The notes under the pieces: model-generated
Told to the model about the DNA's origin: nothing
What the model saw: the letters and a program-made list of their open reading frames with translations, nothing else
Databases searched by the model: none
Assembly (NCBI GenBank): GCA_004154925.1
Contig: QJNS01000103.1
Location: 124,001 to 188,000 of the forward strand
Length of the DNA: 64,000 bases
Direction of reading: 5' to 3'
From: Monosporascus cannonballus
Lineage: Eukaryota; Ascomycota; Sordariomycetes; Xylariales
Made by a program: the position numbers and the translations under genes
Part shown: piece after piece, positions 1 through 12,694 of the stretch
Position numbering within the stretch: position 1 is the stretch's first letter
How the letters are laid out: each line of letters starts with the position of its first letter

Positions 1-350
1 TACGAAGTAGGTCCGTTTTCTCTTGTAACATTAAATATTTTCTTTATTTTATACATTTGCTTGTTTTTTTACCCTTATATCGTTTTATATTATATAAACT
101 CTCATAACATTTCATATGAAGTTAATTAAAAAAGAATACAAAATTAAAAAAAGCTCAACTTTTAGTATAAATTCTAGTTGGTAATTATTTTTTAAACATT
201 TCTTAATAATGTTATATAAACCAATATACTTCAAATAAAGCTTTTTACTAAGACGTTTTGTTTAAATATTCTTTTGTTACTAAGTAAATTCTTTTTTGAA
301 AGTTAAATTTTTGAACCGTTATTAATTATAATATTTATTTATTTATTCGC
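1..350 (-). pseudogene. GyA-3 integrase C-terminal region, fragment
   Basis: The stretch matches GyA-1 at about 1670-2020 with the same run of landmarks, for example a shared tataatatttatttattt stretch near the end. It therefore corresponds to the end of the integrase module ahead of the chromodomain. It is dense in stop codons on the minus strand. It ends at the left TSD of GyA-2 and resumes at 13046. Nothing here could be expressed. Confidence 0.65.
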
Positions 351-355
351 GCATA

Positions 356-531
356 TTATAACTAAGAATTTAATCAATTATTAAACCTAACTCGTATAAG
401 TTTATATTAGCAAAAATAGTATATAAACTTCAGTAATAAAACGAATTAATTACCTTTTATAATATGAAGAAATTTTTAAATAACGAAATCATATTATGAA
501 TTAATCTTTTTAAATTAAGAAAATAGCAAAT
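356..531 (-). repeat. GyA-2 3' LTR, outer part
   Basis: This piece aligns with the first about 175 bases of the GyA-1 LTR on the plus strand: an interrupted caattattaaacct block, then a degraded form of the tttatgttggcaggagtatcg block and an aataaa run. It is cut by GyA-1 after CAAAT (527-531) and continues at 7308. Confidence 0.8.
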
Positions 532-931
532 TATGACGGCTAGGCGGTTTAACCAACTATTAAACCTTAAGTCGACGGGTTTATGTTGGCAGGAGTATCG
601 TGGGAATCTGAGCAATAAATACAGTAACGTATCACGTTTCGTAATGCCAAAGGTGCCTTGGGTAACGATATTATAATATAAACATTTGGTATTAATAAAT
701 ATTATAAACTGGTATTATTTAGATTATGGAAATAACGAGCGTATATATTTTCCTTAAATTGTTTTGGATCTGCATTAGATCTTAATACCGTTACAGATCT
801 AATGCCATTGGATTCGATTAATTCTGTATGGATTTATTTGGATTTTGATGTTAAGAAAGATCCAAATTACGTAACCTTTTTTGTATGGGTCCGACCGTTT
901 TCCGTAACCGATCTTGATTTGGGTCGTAATA
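532..931 (-). repeat. GyA-1 3' LTR
   Basis: It pairs with 6909-7307. In element orientation it starts TGTTACGACCC (RIP-altered here) and ends GCCGTCAYA. The half nearest the 3' end is shared with the GyB LTR, while the U3 half is specific to GyA. Confidence 0.93.
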
Positions 932-1102
932 CGATTTCCTTTTTCCTAAGATCTTTGTCTTTAAAGATTTTCTTTCCTGGTAAGCTTTTAACTTTTACCA
1001 TAGCAGGTCGTATCGTTAACCGCAAGCCTTGCAGTCGTTTTAACCAAAAAAAAAAACCTAAATTCTTTAGCTGCTTATATTGTTAAATTTAATTTTAAAA
1101 TA

Positions 1103-1675
1103 ATGCCATATACGCCTTGTTTCAAAAATAGTATTAAATGTTAAATGATCGAAAGAATTTGTCGTTATAACGAATATATTAAAAACCGTTATCGTTACAA
1201 TGGTTCTAGCGTCCTAATTGATTTTTTGCGTTATATTAAAAAAGAAAAAAATCGTTTAAACCGCAAAAAGGCCGTTATTAAGGAAACCTTTTTGCGTTTT
1301 TAATAAGAATTTAAAGAAGATTTAACGCGCAAACAGCGTAACATTAACGAGATTATTAGCCGTTTTCTTCGTTTTCGTCGCTAAAAGAAATTTTTCCACG
1401 CTAAGGGGGTCAAAATTGTTAACTGCGGTCTCTAATCGATAGACAAATTAGACGAGCAGAAGCGCGCCGAGGCCGAAGCTTTTTTCTCCGTATTACTTAT
1501 TAACTTCTTCGATTGGTTGATTCTCGAAAACCTTAACTAGGAGGTCCTTTTTGGTAAATCCGCCGTTATTCGTAAAACTTTTTTAACAGGCATTAGGCGC
1601 TAATAAGATTTTTGGCAAGTTCCCAGGTGTTTTCGGAATCCGGGTGCTTTTTCCATTTCATTAGGTACTAGGTAA
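1103..1675 (+). pseudogene. Antisense accessory ORF of GyA-1 (Cys-rich N-terminus, coiled coil), RIP-inactivated
   Basis: From ATG 1103 to TAA 1675 one frame of 190 codons runs without a frameshift. Its internal stops are nearly all TAA/TAG in places where CAA/CAG is expected. Visible features are an N-terminal Cys-rich stretch (C6, C13, C20, with Tyr codons at 22, 25, 30 and 32 that may be RIP-converted Cys), a Lys/Arg/Glu-rich helical middle, and the motif GL-stop-SIDKLDEQKRAEAEA near residue 115. Copies lie at the same place in GyA-2, GyB-1, GyA-4 and GyA-5. It lies opposite to pol, between the 3' LTR and the chromodomain, and its last codons overlap the chromodomain codons tail to tail. 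Function is unknown. From memory it resembles small fungal proteins with a zinc-binding-like Cys cluster plus coiled coil; that resemblance is inference. Confidence 0.72.
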
Positions 1676-4600
1676 ATCCGTTTTATTTTCGTATATCGAA
1701 GATTTTCTCCACTTTATATACCTGTTCGTTTTCTATTTCTACGTCGTTTTATGCCGTATGTACTTTAATTATATTTACTATTAATTCAAATAAAAAAACG
1801 TAAAAAATTAGATAAAATTTAATTTTTGGTAGAAGTTCTAATTAGTAATTGTTTTCTGAGATTTTCTTAATGATTTTGTATGGACCGATATATTTGAAAT
1901 CAAAATTTTTATTGGGTCGTTTTGTTTAAATGTTTTTTGTGGCAAGGAAAACCATTTCCCCATTTTCGAAAATTAATCCTTTTAACCTTTTCTGGTTATA
2001 ATATTTATTTATTTGATTTCGTACGAATTCCAGTTTTATTTTTATTTCTTGGTATAATTGTTATAATTGTTCTAACGTAAAAATTATTTTAATATGAATT
2101 GGACCGTCGTTACGTATTTTTTTGTAAACTTCCGGAATAAAACTAAAGTTTAAATTTGCAGATATTATCTTAATACTTTCGTAATAACTAATATTATAAG
2201 TTAATTAAGTAATCGGTAACTTTTTAACCTAAATATTTTATTCGTAATTAATATAATATCGTAAGTAAATTTTTAAGGTTTAATTTATTTCTTTTATTTA
2301 TTTATTTATTTATGGTTTAAATACGCTAAACAATTTATAATTTAGGCCGATCTATGCCATAAGGCCTTATTAAAATTTTAATGCAAATGTTAATTTTTTA
2401 TTTAATATAATTTCTATTAGTAATTTATGTATGCTAAAAATATATTTAAAGAAAATATATGCTAATTATATCGGCGTTTATGTGCTTATAATATGGTAGG
2501 AAATAAGAACATTTCGTAAATCGATCGACAATTATAAAAATGCTGTCATAATATATTCCCGTAACTGGATTTTCTGACATAAAAAATTTAATGATAAAGT
2601 CGAATATAACTAAATACTATGGTCGTTTTGCAATTAGTAATAATTGTAATTTTCCGTATAATTTGTGTTATCGAGTTTTTGCTTTGGCGCAAATATTGCA
2701 TTATCGTATAACCTTTTATACCGTTAATTTTATTTTAAGAAAAAAATATATACGTTAAAGTCGTTTTAAAGTTTTATAAATCCCTGGATATCCATATAAC
2801 TAATATTCGTATATTTTTCGTATTAAATCTTTCTAATATTTTTCTAAAATTTGCACTTTGTTTATTTTTTAGTTTTCTAGAAGATCATCGTTATGCTGTC
2901 GAATTTTGTAATATATATCGCAAGGTATTGCCCGAATTATTGCAATTTGTCGTAAGCGTAAATATCTTTTTGTAATAGTATCAAAAATTGTATAATTAAT
3001 TTTACCTAATTTCTTTTCGAGGTTTGGTCGCCTGTTTAAAATATTTATTTTGCCATTTTCTTAATTTTTTTATAAATAATAACGAAATCGAAGTTTATTA
3101 ATTTTTCCGCGTAACGAAGTTATCGTCCTATAAATTCCTTGGTCGTAATAAATCGGGTAAGGTTTTGATAATCCGTATAAATTTTAATTTGGTACAAACT
3201 TCCTTTTAAAAAATGCCTGAATTTTCGAAAAGCCATAATAATGGCCATAAATTCCTTATCTGGAATGCCGTAATTAAACTCGGCTTTTTTTAATTTGTAC
3301 GAAAAAAATATAATAAGGTGTATTTTGCCTTAATTATTTCGTTATCCAATTATTACGTTTAATACGTAATTCGAAATATCGGTTTTTAGCTTAATAAGGC
3401 GGTTTAAATTGTATATAATTAATATTAATTCGGTAGTAATCGTATTTTTGATACCTTAAAATGCTTTTTCCATATTTAGTATTTATTTAAATTCTTTGTT
3501 TTTCGTAAAATTTATTAAAAGTATAATTATTCTGCTAAAGTTTCGAATAATTTTCTTATAGTAATTAACGAATCCAAAAAATACCTATACCTTTTTAACT
3601 ATTATTAGCATTTATTATTCTGTAATTATAATAATTTCTTTGGGGTCCATTTTGATATATTTTAGAATAATAATATATCTTAGATATTTTACTTCGTATA
3701 TATGGAATTAATTTTTTTCCGTATTAACAAATAATTTTGCGTCCTATAAAGCTTGAAAAACCTTATAAATATATCCTGCGTATATTTTTTCCGTTTTTGA
3801 GAAAATGAGAATGTCGTCGAGATAACAAATAATGAAAATATCGAGATATTTTCGTAATACGTAATTTACCATTTGTTAAAAGGTTATTAATACGTTTATA
3901 AGTCTTATTAATATAATTAAATATTTAAATAGTCCGTACTTTATCCTGAAGATTATTTTCTATTTACATTTTTTCTTAATCTTAATAAAATTATATTTAT
4001 TTTTAAGATCGACTATTATGAATTATTTGGTTCCGTAAAATCGGTTTTTTATTTCCGTAATTAAGGGTAATAATATTCGATCCTTAATAATAATGTCGTT
4101 TAATTGTCGATAGTTAATCATAAATTGTAATTTTTCGGTTTTTTTAAGTACGAAAAATATGAGGTATTTTGCTGGTAATTTCGAATATCGAATTTATCTT
4201 TTTTATAACCGATTTTCCATGTATTTTTTAAGGGTACGTAATTCGTTTTTATTAAAATTATAAATAAGGTAAAACTTTATCGAAGATCCTTTTTTGAACA
4301 TTATTTCGTAATCTTATTTATTATGTTCTAATAATTTCGTATCGAACTCCTTTTTGAAAAATTATTTATATTTGTAATATTATAATAACATATTAATTAG
4401 ACTTTCTAACTTTTTAAGTTGTTGTTCTTGTTATTTTAGATCGTTATTTAGTTGCCTTAGTTTCGCTTTAATAATAATAATAATATGTTATATTTTTTAA
4501 TGCCCGTTTTTTTTCTTATATTTTATTCCTTTAAGTAATAATGTATATATTATATCCTTATGCTTATATTCGTTATTATTATTAATTAAATGTTAAGATT

Positions 4601-4960
4601 TTGTTTTTTTATTTATTAATAAAAAATAAAACGAATTTTATCTGGCTAATTTTGCCGTTAATCAAAATTCCGTATTGGCGTATCTATGGTAATCTTAAAA
4701 TCATATCGTAATTCCTAAATAGAACGATATCGAAATTAATCGTTTAGTATTATCCTTTAATAAGAATTTCGAAATAATTAATTTTACGTATAATTTTTCC
4801 ATTATCGTAAGTAAATTCCTAATTTTCGGCATTTGTCGTTATATAAGATTTTAATTTATATCTTTATAGCAATTTAAACTTATTAATTATATCCGGTATA
4901 ATATAATTTCTGCTTAAAGTTCCGTAATTTACTATTGCGGTGTACTAATACGTTCCGATT
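1570..4960 (-). pseudogene. GyA-1 pol: protease, RT, RNase H, integrase, chromodomain
   Basis: On the minus strand the retropepsin region lies at about 4660-4960 and reverse transcriptase at about 3490-4350. The RT catalytic motif YLDD is intact at 3813-3824 in the context FIICYLDDILIFS. RNase H lies at about 3000-3490 (LKTDISNYVLNVIIG at about 3340-3390) and integrase at about 1780-2890. The chromodomain at about 1570-1680 reads QYLMKWKKHPDSENTW, with YLMKW at 1653-1667. Domain order (RT before integrase) and the chromodomain place it in the chromovirus branch of Ty3/gypsy. Many TAA/TAG stops and a few indels break the frame. Domain edges are approximate, being transferred by alignment to GyB-1. 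Confidence 0.85.
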
Positions 4961-6880
4961 TGTATATCTAAAGTAATAAGGTCGTTAACGTTTTTTATTA
5001 TCGCGTTTAAAGCCTTTTTTGGAAGTTCCCTTTAATTTTTTTAAGTTTCGTTATCCTGCAATTTTTTTATAAGTAACCTTTTTCTTTTAATTTCTATTCG
5101 AATCTATTAAGCTTTACTTATGTTTTTTTGTTTAACATATTAAGCTATTATATTTGTCATTATTATCGGCGTATTGTTTCTTCGAGCCATATTAACTATT
5201 TTTAATTTTGCTGCAGTTCCTTTTTTTTATTAAATACATTATTTTCTTATATTTGCGACTATATCCTATTATGCGTTATTTTGGTTATTATTTTAGAAAT
5301 CTTTTATAAATTAACGTATTTTTTTAATAACTTTTTTTTTCGTAAAGATCTATAATAAATACTAATTAAAAATAAAGGTCCGTAATAAATTTCTAATAAT
5401 ACTTTTTTACCGTACGCTAAATTAACTCCTTTTTCGTTTAATACTTATATTATCCGTAAGAATAAAAAGGGTTTTCTTACGGGCATTACTTTCTTTTAGG
5501 CCAACTCTTTATTTCGGCCAATTGTTGGATATTTTTTAAAGCTATAATTTGAAGTTATTAATATTATTATTTATTATTTTTGTTATGCCCGGTTCAGTTT
5601 GGAAAGTTAAATCCCTTATAATATATACGGGTAATTCGTACGTAAATATATTATTTTCATTTTTCGTAATTAGGATATTCTCGTCGTCGGCAATATATGG
5701 CGTACATTTTACCGTATCGATCGGGGGTTCCGGGGCGGATTTTTTTTGTCTAATTTTGGTAATTGCGTAATTATTTTTATAATGCCTTTTATTATATTTG
5801 CGTTACTTATTAAGTTAGCTTTTTGGTTTTTCGCATTTTTCGTCGGATTTCTTATAATAATGGTTTTTATTAAACCTTTTACTTAAGGCTTAATAGGTAC
5901 TTAGCTTAAATTATGTTAATAACCTTATTACCGTTTCCTTAATTATTCCTAAATTATCTTTCTGGTATAAGGGTCCAGTTATCCTATCGTGGCTTTTTAA
6001 GTTTTTTATATTTGTAAGCCTTATATCCCGTTTTGCTACAATTAAAACATTTAATTTGGTTTTAATTTTGTTTGTAAGTAACGCCAAGTTCCATAGGTTC
6101 TAACGCCGTTCCATAAGAAGTAAAAGGTACGTCTCGTTTTTTCCCCTAATTGGACTTATATTCCGAACATAAAATATATTATCCTTTCTTCTTTTATCGT
6201 TTTTGAAATTATTAATTATTAATCTTAATAATTTTTGTAATATACCGGTTTAGGGCAATTAATCGTTTAATCCGAATAATCTTATTTTTTATATTATCCT
6301 TTAGCTTTTTGTAAAATATATTAATAAGGGCGTTAATTTCGTCGTTTCCCTATCCTGCCTTAGCCGCGAAACTTTTGAAGGTTACGGCGTACTTGGACAT
6401 AAGTCCTTTTTATCAAAGTTATAAAAGTTATTAAACCGTTAATCGTTTTTATCCGGATTGCCGAAATTATTGCGTACTTTGTTTTCGAAATCAATATAAA
6501 TTAAAAAATATCGTTGGTAAAATTTTCCTTATTTACTTTTCTTATTTTTAGAAAATTTCTTATAATAGGTTTAAATTAATTAACCGCATTTTCTGTTAAG
6601 TATATTCTTATTACTAGGATTATATCTGTTAGGTTATTAAGATTTAAAAAGCAAAAGTAAATTCGTGCCTGAATTAGGAAAGTTTAAAGGTTACCTTTTT
6701 TATCGTAAGGTTTTGGCTTTTTTGGCTTTATACGGGCAAAAGAAAATTAGGCAGGTAACGTGGCCCTAAATTGTCGAACTTCTTTTTTTAATTCCCGAAT
6801 CCGAGCTTAAAGCTATTACATAAGGGTTTCCTAAATATTAATTAACATTTTAATAATATTAAGTATTCCTTAAAACTTAT
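4961..6880 (-). pseudogene. GyA-1 gag region
   Basis: This is the stretch between protease and the 5' LTR, A-rich on the minus strand like the rest of the coding sequence. Homologous stretches lie at the same place in GyB-1 (17700-19500) and GyA-4. No clean CCHC knuckle could be read in this copy. It is assigned as gag by position; frames are broken throughout. The first about 60 bases after the 5' LTR form a leader conserved with GyB-1 and GyA-4 (TGTTATAAGTTTTTATTTAG in element orientation). Confidence 0.6.
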
Positions 6881-6908
6881 CGGTACTACTAAATAAAAAC
6901 TTATAACA

Positions 6909-7307
6909 TATAACGGCTAAACGGTTTAATTAATTATTAAACCTTAAGGTAACGGGTTTATATTAGAGAAATATCGTGGAAATCTAAGTAATAAATATAG
7001 TAACGTATTACGTCTTATAATGCCAAAAATGCCTTAGGTAACGATAATATAATGCAAACATTTGGTATTAATAAGTATTGCAAATTGGTATTATTTAGAT
7101 TATAGAAATAACGAACGTATATATCTTCCTTAAATTGCTTTAGATCTGTATTAGATCTTAACACCGTTATAGATCCAATACTATTGGATTCGATTAGTTC
7201 TATATAGATTTACTTGGATCTTGATGCCAAAAGAGATCCAAATTACGTAACCATTTTTGTGTGGGTTCGACCGTTTTCCGCGACCGATCTTGGCTTGGGT
7301 CGTAACA
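6909..7307 (-). repeat. GyA-1 5' LTR
   Basis: It matches 532-931 over its whole length and is followed directly by the TSD CAAAT at 7308-7312. Confidence 0.93.
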
Positions 7308-7501
7308 CAAATATATATACTTTATATTTACTAATTATATTTGTATTAAATGATAAGTTATTGATAATTTAATTGTATTATATATAATTAATTTCTTTTC
7401 TATATATTTGAATTTTTTTTATTAAAAAAGATCTACATTAAGTAATTTGTTCGTTTAAATCCGACAGTTTTTTGTAATCGGCCTTAATTCGAAACGTAAT
7501 A
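7308..7501 (-). repeat. GyA-2 3' LTR, inner part
   Basis: This continues 356-531 after removal of GyA-1. The end (about 7424-7501) matches the GyA-1 LTR end, with a degraded gatccaaattacgtaacc block, a ccgacagtttt block and a final cgtaata. Confidence 0.75.
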
Positions 7502-7665
7502 GGAATTCTTTTTACCATTTTTACGCTGAAAGCTTTTTCTTTCTGGTAAACCTCATTCTAAATATGGTAAGTTAGGTTATTAATTGTAAATTTCGGAATT
7601 GCTTTAATTAAAAAGAAAAATTAAAATATTTATTTATTTATATTATTAAATTAAATTTTAAAGGA

Positions 7666-8240
7666 ATACCATATATGCCGTATTGTAAAAACAGTACCAA
7701 ATATTAAATAATTAAAGAAATTCCTAATTATAACGAATATATTAAAACCAGTTATTGTTACGTTATTTCTAGCGTTTCGATTAATCTTTTATATCGTATT
7801 AAGAAAAAAAGATCGTTTAAATTATAAACGGATTAACTGTAGACACACCTTTTTACAGCTTTAATAAAAAATAAAGAAAAGCTTACCGTGTAAGTGATGT
7901 AATATTAACGAAACTATTCATCGTTCTTTTCGTTTTTAGTATTAAAAGAACATTTTTAGAAAAAGAATAGAAATTATTAATTATGAATTTTAAGCGACAA
8001 ACGAATTAAATAAATATAAATATATAAAAATCGAAATTATTTTAACCGTATTATTTGCCAATTTTATAAATTAATTCTTTTTCGAAAACATTAATTACGA
8101 AAATTTTATTAATAATGTCGCTACTGTTAATAAAAACCTTTTAACCAGCGGTACATATTTATAAAAATTTTCGCCGGTCTTCAAATATCTTCTGAATTTG
8201 AGTTCTTCTTTTTATTTATTTAAATATTATTTAAATTTGG
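7666..8240 (+). pseudogene. Antisense accessory ORF of GyA-2
   Basis: It aligns with the GyA-1 antisense frame at 1103-1675 from the first codon (ATG here changed to ATA at 7666, a RIP-type change). The start reads IPYMPYCKNSTKY and the next part NYNEYIKTSYCY, preserving the spacing of Cys/Tyr positions. More stops and small indels than in GyA-1 match its greater age. It sits between the GyA-2 3' LTR and the degraded chromodomain/integrase, on the strand opposite to pol. Function unknown; conservation of position is the main evidence. Confidence 0.6.
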
Positions 8241-11200
8241 TTTTTTCATATATTAAGAATTTTCTTTATTTTGTACATATTTCTATGCTTTATTGTTATA
8301 TTATATTATTTTATATAAATTTTCAGAATATCTGTTATAAACTTAAGTAAAAAAGGTGCCGAGAATAAAATAAAATATAGTTTTTAGTAAAGGTTTTACC
8401 CAGTAATTGTTTTTCGAAGTTTCTTTTGTAATTTACTATCTATTAACGTATTAAAAATTACAATTGTATTATATTATTCTAGTTTGGCAGTTTTTATAAC
8501 ACAATAAATCATTTTTCTTTTTTAAAAATAATTTCTTTAAAGACTTTTACATTATAATGTTTGCTTATTTATTTCTAAACGAATTTGAACTTTACTTTTA
8601 TCCTTTTATTATAATTATATACGACATGTCGATACAAATATTATTTTAATATTAATGAATTTATTATATATAATTTTAGAAATACTAACTGTTAAATTAA
8701 AATCCGAGTCTTTTAACATAGTTTTATTAATTCCGTAATAGTTAATAATATACTTTTATTATTTAATCATCAAAATTTATACTTAATTATTCTATTCGAA
8801 AATAATCTAACATCGTGAATATGAATATAATAATTAATTTAAATATTTCGCGCTTTTTTTATTCAGGTTCTAAATATATTAAATAATTTAGAGTTTAAAT
8901 CGACGTATATTACAAAGAGCTTTGATAATAATTTTATATAATAATCCATATATATCAAGAAATATTTTAATATATATATTATTTATTTAAAATTGACCCT
9001 TTCTTTGATATAGTAAGAAGTAGAAAAATTTTGTAAATTTGTTTACAATTACTTAAACATTATTTTAATATAATCTTTTTTTAGACTTTCGATTAAAAAA
9101 AAGATTTGTAATAAAATTTATAAAAAGAAAAATTTATAACGCTTTTAAATTTAATAATGCTTATAACTTTCCGTAAAATCTATCCCATTTTATTTTCGTT
9201 TATTATAAAGGTAATATTTCCGTCGCAGTTTTTCAATTATCATGTTTGTTTTTTTAAAAATGTTAAGGAGGTTAAAATTATTGTAAGATTTTCTAAATCT
9301 TTAAAGATTTATATAGACTACAATATATATATTTTGTATGTTTCTGAAATTTAAAATGTATTTCAGTGCGTATTTGTTTAACAAGGTATCGTAATAGTCT
9401 TTTAATAATTTAATATATATTGTATAATATAATATATAATATTACAATTTAGCGTAAGTATACATTGCTTTTTTAAAATAACTTCAAAAATTGTTGAATT
9501 AATTTTATTTAATATTTGTCTCAATTTAATTATTTACTTAAACTATTTGCTTTGTCATTTTTAAGCTCCTTTTTTAACAATAAAAAATCGAAATTCTTTG
9601 TTTTTTCGCCATATTATAAATATCGTTCGATAAATCTTTTAATCGTAATAAAATTAATAAATATTTAATAATTCGTCTGAAATTTACTTTGATAAAAACC
9701 TTTATAAAGAAAACATTTAAGTTTGTAACAAAGTATAATAATAATTATAAGTTGGTCGTCTAAAATACTGTTATTACGTGTGATCTTTTTAAATTATATG
9801 AAAAAAAAGATAATTAAGTATAATACGTTTTAATTATTTGGTTATTCGTTTATTGTAAGTAACGAGTAATTCGAAATGTCGATCTTTTATTCATTAAAGT
9901 GTATTAAATTCTATATATTTATTATTAATTTATCGATAATTATAATTTTCATTACTTTAAAACGTTTTTATCTTTTCTGACGCTTTTTAATTTTTGTAAA
10001 ATTTTTAATTAGGTATAAAATAATTTAAAATATTGCAATAAAGCATTTATAGTAAATATCGAATTTAAAAGGGTATTCATATTCTGTTCCATCAATATTA
10101 AGTTTTCTTATTTGATAACTTTAATAAAATTTTCAAAATATCTATGAAATTATTTCAAAATTAAAATATATTTTATATATTTTAATTTATATTTATGAAA
10201 ATCATATTTTCGTTACATTTTGTAATTTAATACTTTATAAAACTTGATATGTTTTGGAAATATGTATTATATACGTTCTTTTTCGTCTCAAAAAATAAAT
10301 ATATTATAGAAATACTGTGCAACCCAAGTATTAAAATATTTTTATAATACGTAATTTATTATTTATTAGAAAGTTCTTAATACGGGCCCAAATTTTATTC
10401 ATATAATTGAATGTTTAAATAATTCGTATTAGGTTGTAAAAGTGATTTTTTTATTTGTACTTTTTATTTACATTGATTAAATTATATTTGTTTCTAAAAA
10501 AAGCATATTATAGAATATTTAATTTTTTAAAATTCGTTTTCTTATAAATGACTAAAAATAATAATATTTAATTATCGTTAATTCATTTTAACAGTAAGAT
10601 TTTATTCCTTTTAAGTACCAAAAGTTTAAAATACTTTACTAGTATTTCTGAAAGTCGAATTTAATTTTCAGTATTTGCAATAATATATAAGTTTAGTTTA
10701 AATATTTATAATAATTTAAAGGTATTGTTTGTAATTAAATTAATATAATATTTATTCAACATAGCGGATTTTATCACGGAAATATAATAATATATTTTAA
10801 TTTATATTTAAAGCAATGGTTTTAATTAAGGCCTTCATTATTACGTGTCAAACCTTTTTAAATATATTTTTAACGTTTTTGAATTCTTTTATTTTTTAAT
10901 TAATTTTTTTAATAATCTTTTAAAACCTGTCTCGAATCTATTATATCGCATTTGTGTTTGCATATATAATATATTAAATAGTTATATTTATTGTTTATAT
11001 CAGTATATTTATCTTTTAAATAACTATAAGTATTTGTTATATAGTTTCAAATGTTTTATAAAATATTTAATTTCTTCTTTTATTACATTATAATTCATTA
11101 TATTATATAGTTATTATTTTCTCATATTTCTCGCGTGAAAATATAAATTTGTAAAAAAATGCTTATTTTTCCAGTGTATAATCAATATTAATTAACAACA

Positions 11201-12650
11201 AAAATCTCCAATTAACTTTTAGTAATATCTTTTACGATATATTATAATACTTGTTTTTGTCAATTAATAATTATATTGATTATTAAAATCAAAATGCTTG
11301 GGAAAATATTATTTTTTAAATTAATACTATAATATTAGTCACTTAGAAATTTCGTTTTCAAAAGCGATAATTCGACAACATCGATATAATAACTTCTGCA
11401 TTTTGCTTTTCTTCTGTGGAAGTAAAATCGTAATTTCTTTTCCCAAAGATATAAAATATAATTATACATAATTTTTATTTCTCGTTATAGTTAAAGGTTT
11501 TTCGATATTTTTAATATACGGCATATATTGTACCATATTATTTAATAAGTGGATTGAAAAAAATCTTTATCTATTTTTAATATCTCTCTAATAAGCATTT
11601 AAAGTGTTTTACTATTTTTTTAAAAAATGTTTTAAATTAATTTCTTAATATTTGGAATGTTTTTGTCGAGGCATTTACTAATATCACTTATATTCGTATT
11701 AAGCTTAGAGTATATTAATTTTTTTTATTTCGATTATTAACCGGTTTATTTGAGTCGAATAATTGAATTAAATTAAATATATAAGTATTGTATTATGAAA
11801 TCCTTTTCTAAGTATTTTAGTAATAGTTTATATTTCTCTAATTATAATATTTAATTTATCCTTTATATTTATATTAAACTGTTCCGAATTTTATTAATTC
11901 AAATATTATTTTAGACTATTTAAAAAAGACGTTTAAACCTTTTTAACAGTTAAATAATGTTTGTACTGTAAATATGATTTTCTTTTTTATAATTTTACAA
12001 TTTATTATTAATTTGAATAAATTCTATAATATATTAATTTAGAAATATATATCTTAAAACTCTTATAATCTCGCCTTTGTAAATACTTTCTAATTATGTA
12101 GAAATAGTTTTAATAAAATTATCGTTTATTTTTTTTAATATAATTTAATTTAATTATAAAGTCTCGAATATTGACATTATATTCGTGAATTCTTTTTGCA
12201 TTATGGCCGTCGAATTTATTACGTTATTATTTCTTTTTGTTTATCTTTTCGAAATTAAGCTTTAATTTCGTTTTTCAAAATTTATACAATTCGTAAAAAA
12301 GTCAAAATAACTTCTTTTGAAAATCGGTCTAAAGAGTTTCTTAATATTACTTTATATTTGTTTACATTCAATTAGAGTACTTTCTATGAGAAGAATTAAT
12401 ATAACCAAAAATCCAATTTGCGAATTTATTTACAATTTAAACAAAGAAATATATTTAGATTGAAATAAAAAAGCCATATTTATTTTTTAATATGAAAAAT
12501 AACGCTTTTGCGTTTGTATCTTAATATTATAAAACAAATGAAACAACCGTTTTTTTAATTTATAAAGTATTAAACTTATTTCTTTAAATGTTTTAATTGT
12601 ATTTTAAATTTGTATAAAAATCAAAATTGAAATATTAATCAATATTTTAA
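8170..12650 (-). pseudogene. GyA-2 pol and gag, heavily degraded
   Basis: The plus strand is T-rich and aligns piecewise with GyA-1 in the same order. The chromodomain/integrase lies at about 8170-9600, RNase H around 9830-9900 (a degraded form of the attcgaaatatcgg landmark), RT at about 10100-10900 (10340-10500 matches GyA-1 3850-4010), then protease and gag up to the leader at about 12650. The YxDD site is lost (reads like YFYN near 10310). Short plus-strand frames here, for example 9157-9354 and 10845-11093, are chance openings opposite the coding strand. Confidence 0.7.
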
Positions 12651-12694
12651 TTAAATAATTACTTAAATTTCAACGGTATTATTATATAAAGATA

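Larger units (their letters stand above)
532..7307 (-). mobile_element. GyA-1: full-length Ty3/gypsy chromovirus, youngest GyA copy in the nest
   Basis: Two LTRs of about 400 bp (532-931 and 6909-7307) flank an internal region of about 6 kb, and a perfect 5-bp TSD CAAAT (527-531, 7308-7312) surrounds it. The minus strand carries gag, protease, reverse transcriptase with an intact YLDD, RNase H, integrase and a chromodomain. An antisense accessory frame lies next to the 3' LTR on the plus strand. LTR-to-LTR differences are mostly C/T and G/A (for example aaccaactatt against aattaattatt), which is RIP rather than ordinary drift. The element cannot be autonomous. Confidence 0.94.

Noticed and set aside
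802..1086. 94-codon plus-strand frame
   Set aside because: It overlaps the end of the GyA-1 3' LTR and the adjacent spacer and has no homologous frame in the other LTR copy; chance opening.
5549..5770. 73-codon plus-strand frame with hydrophobic residues
   Set aside because: It lies opposite GyA-1 gag. T-rich antisense of A-rich coding DNA always yields Phe/Ile/Leu-rich pseudo-membrane proteins.
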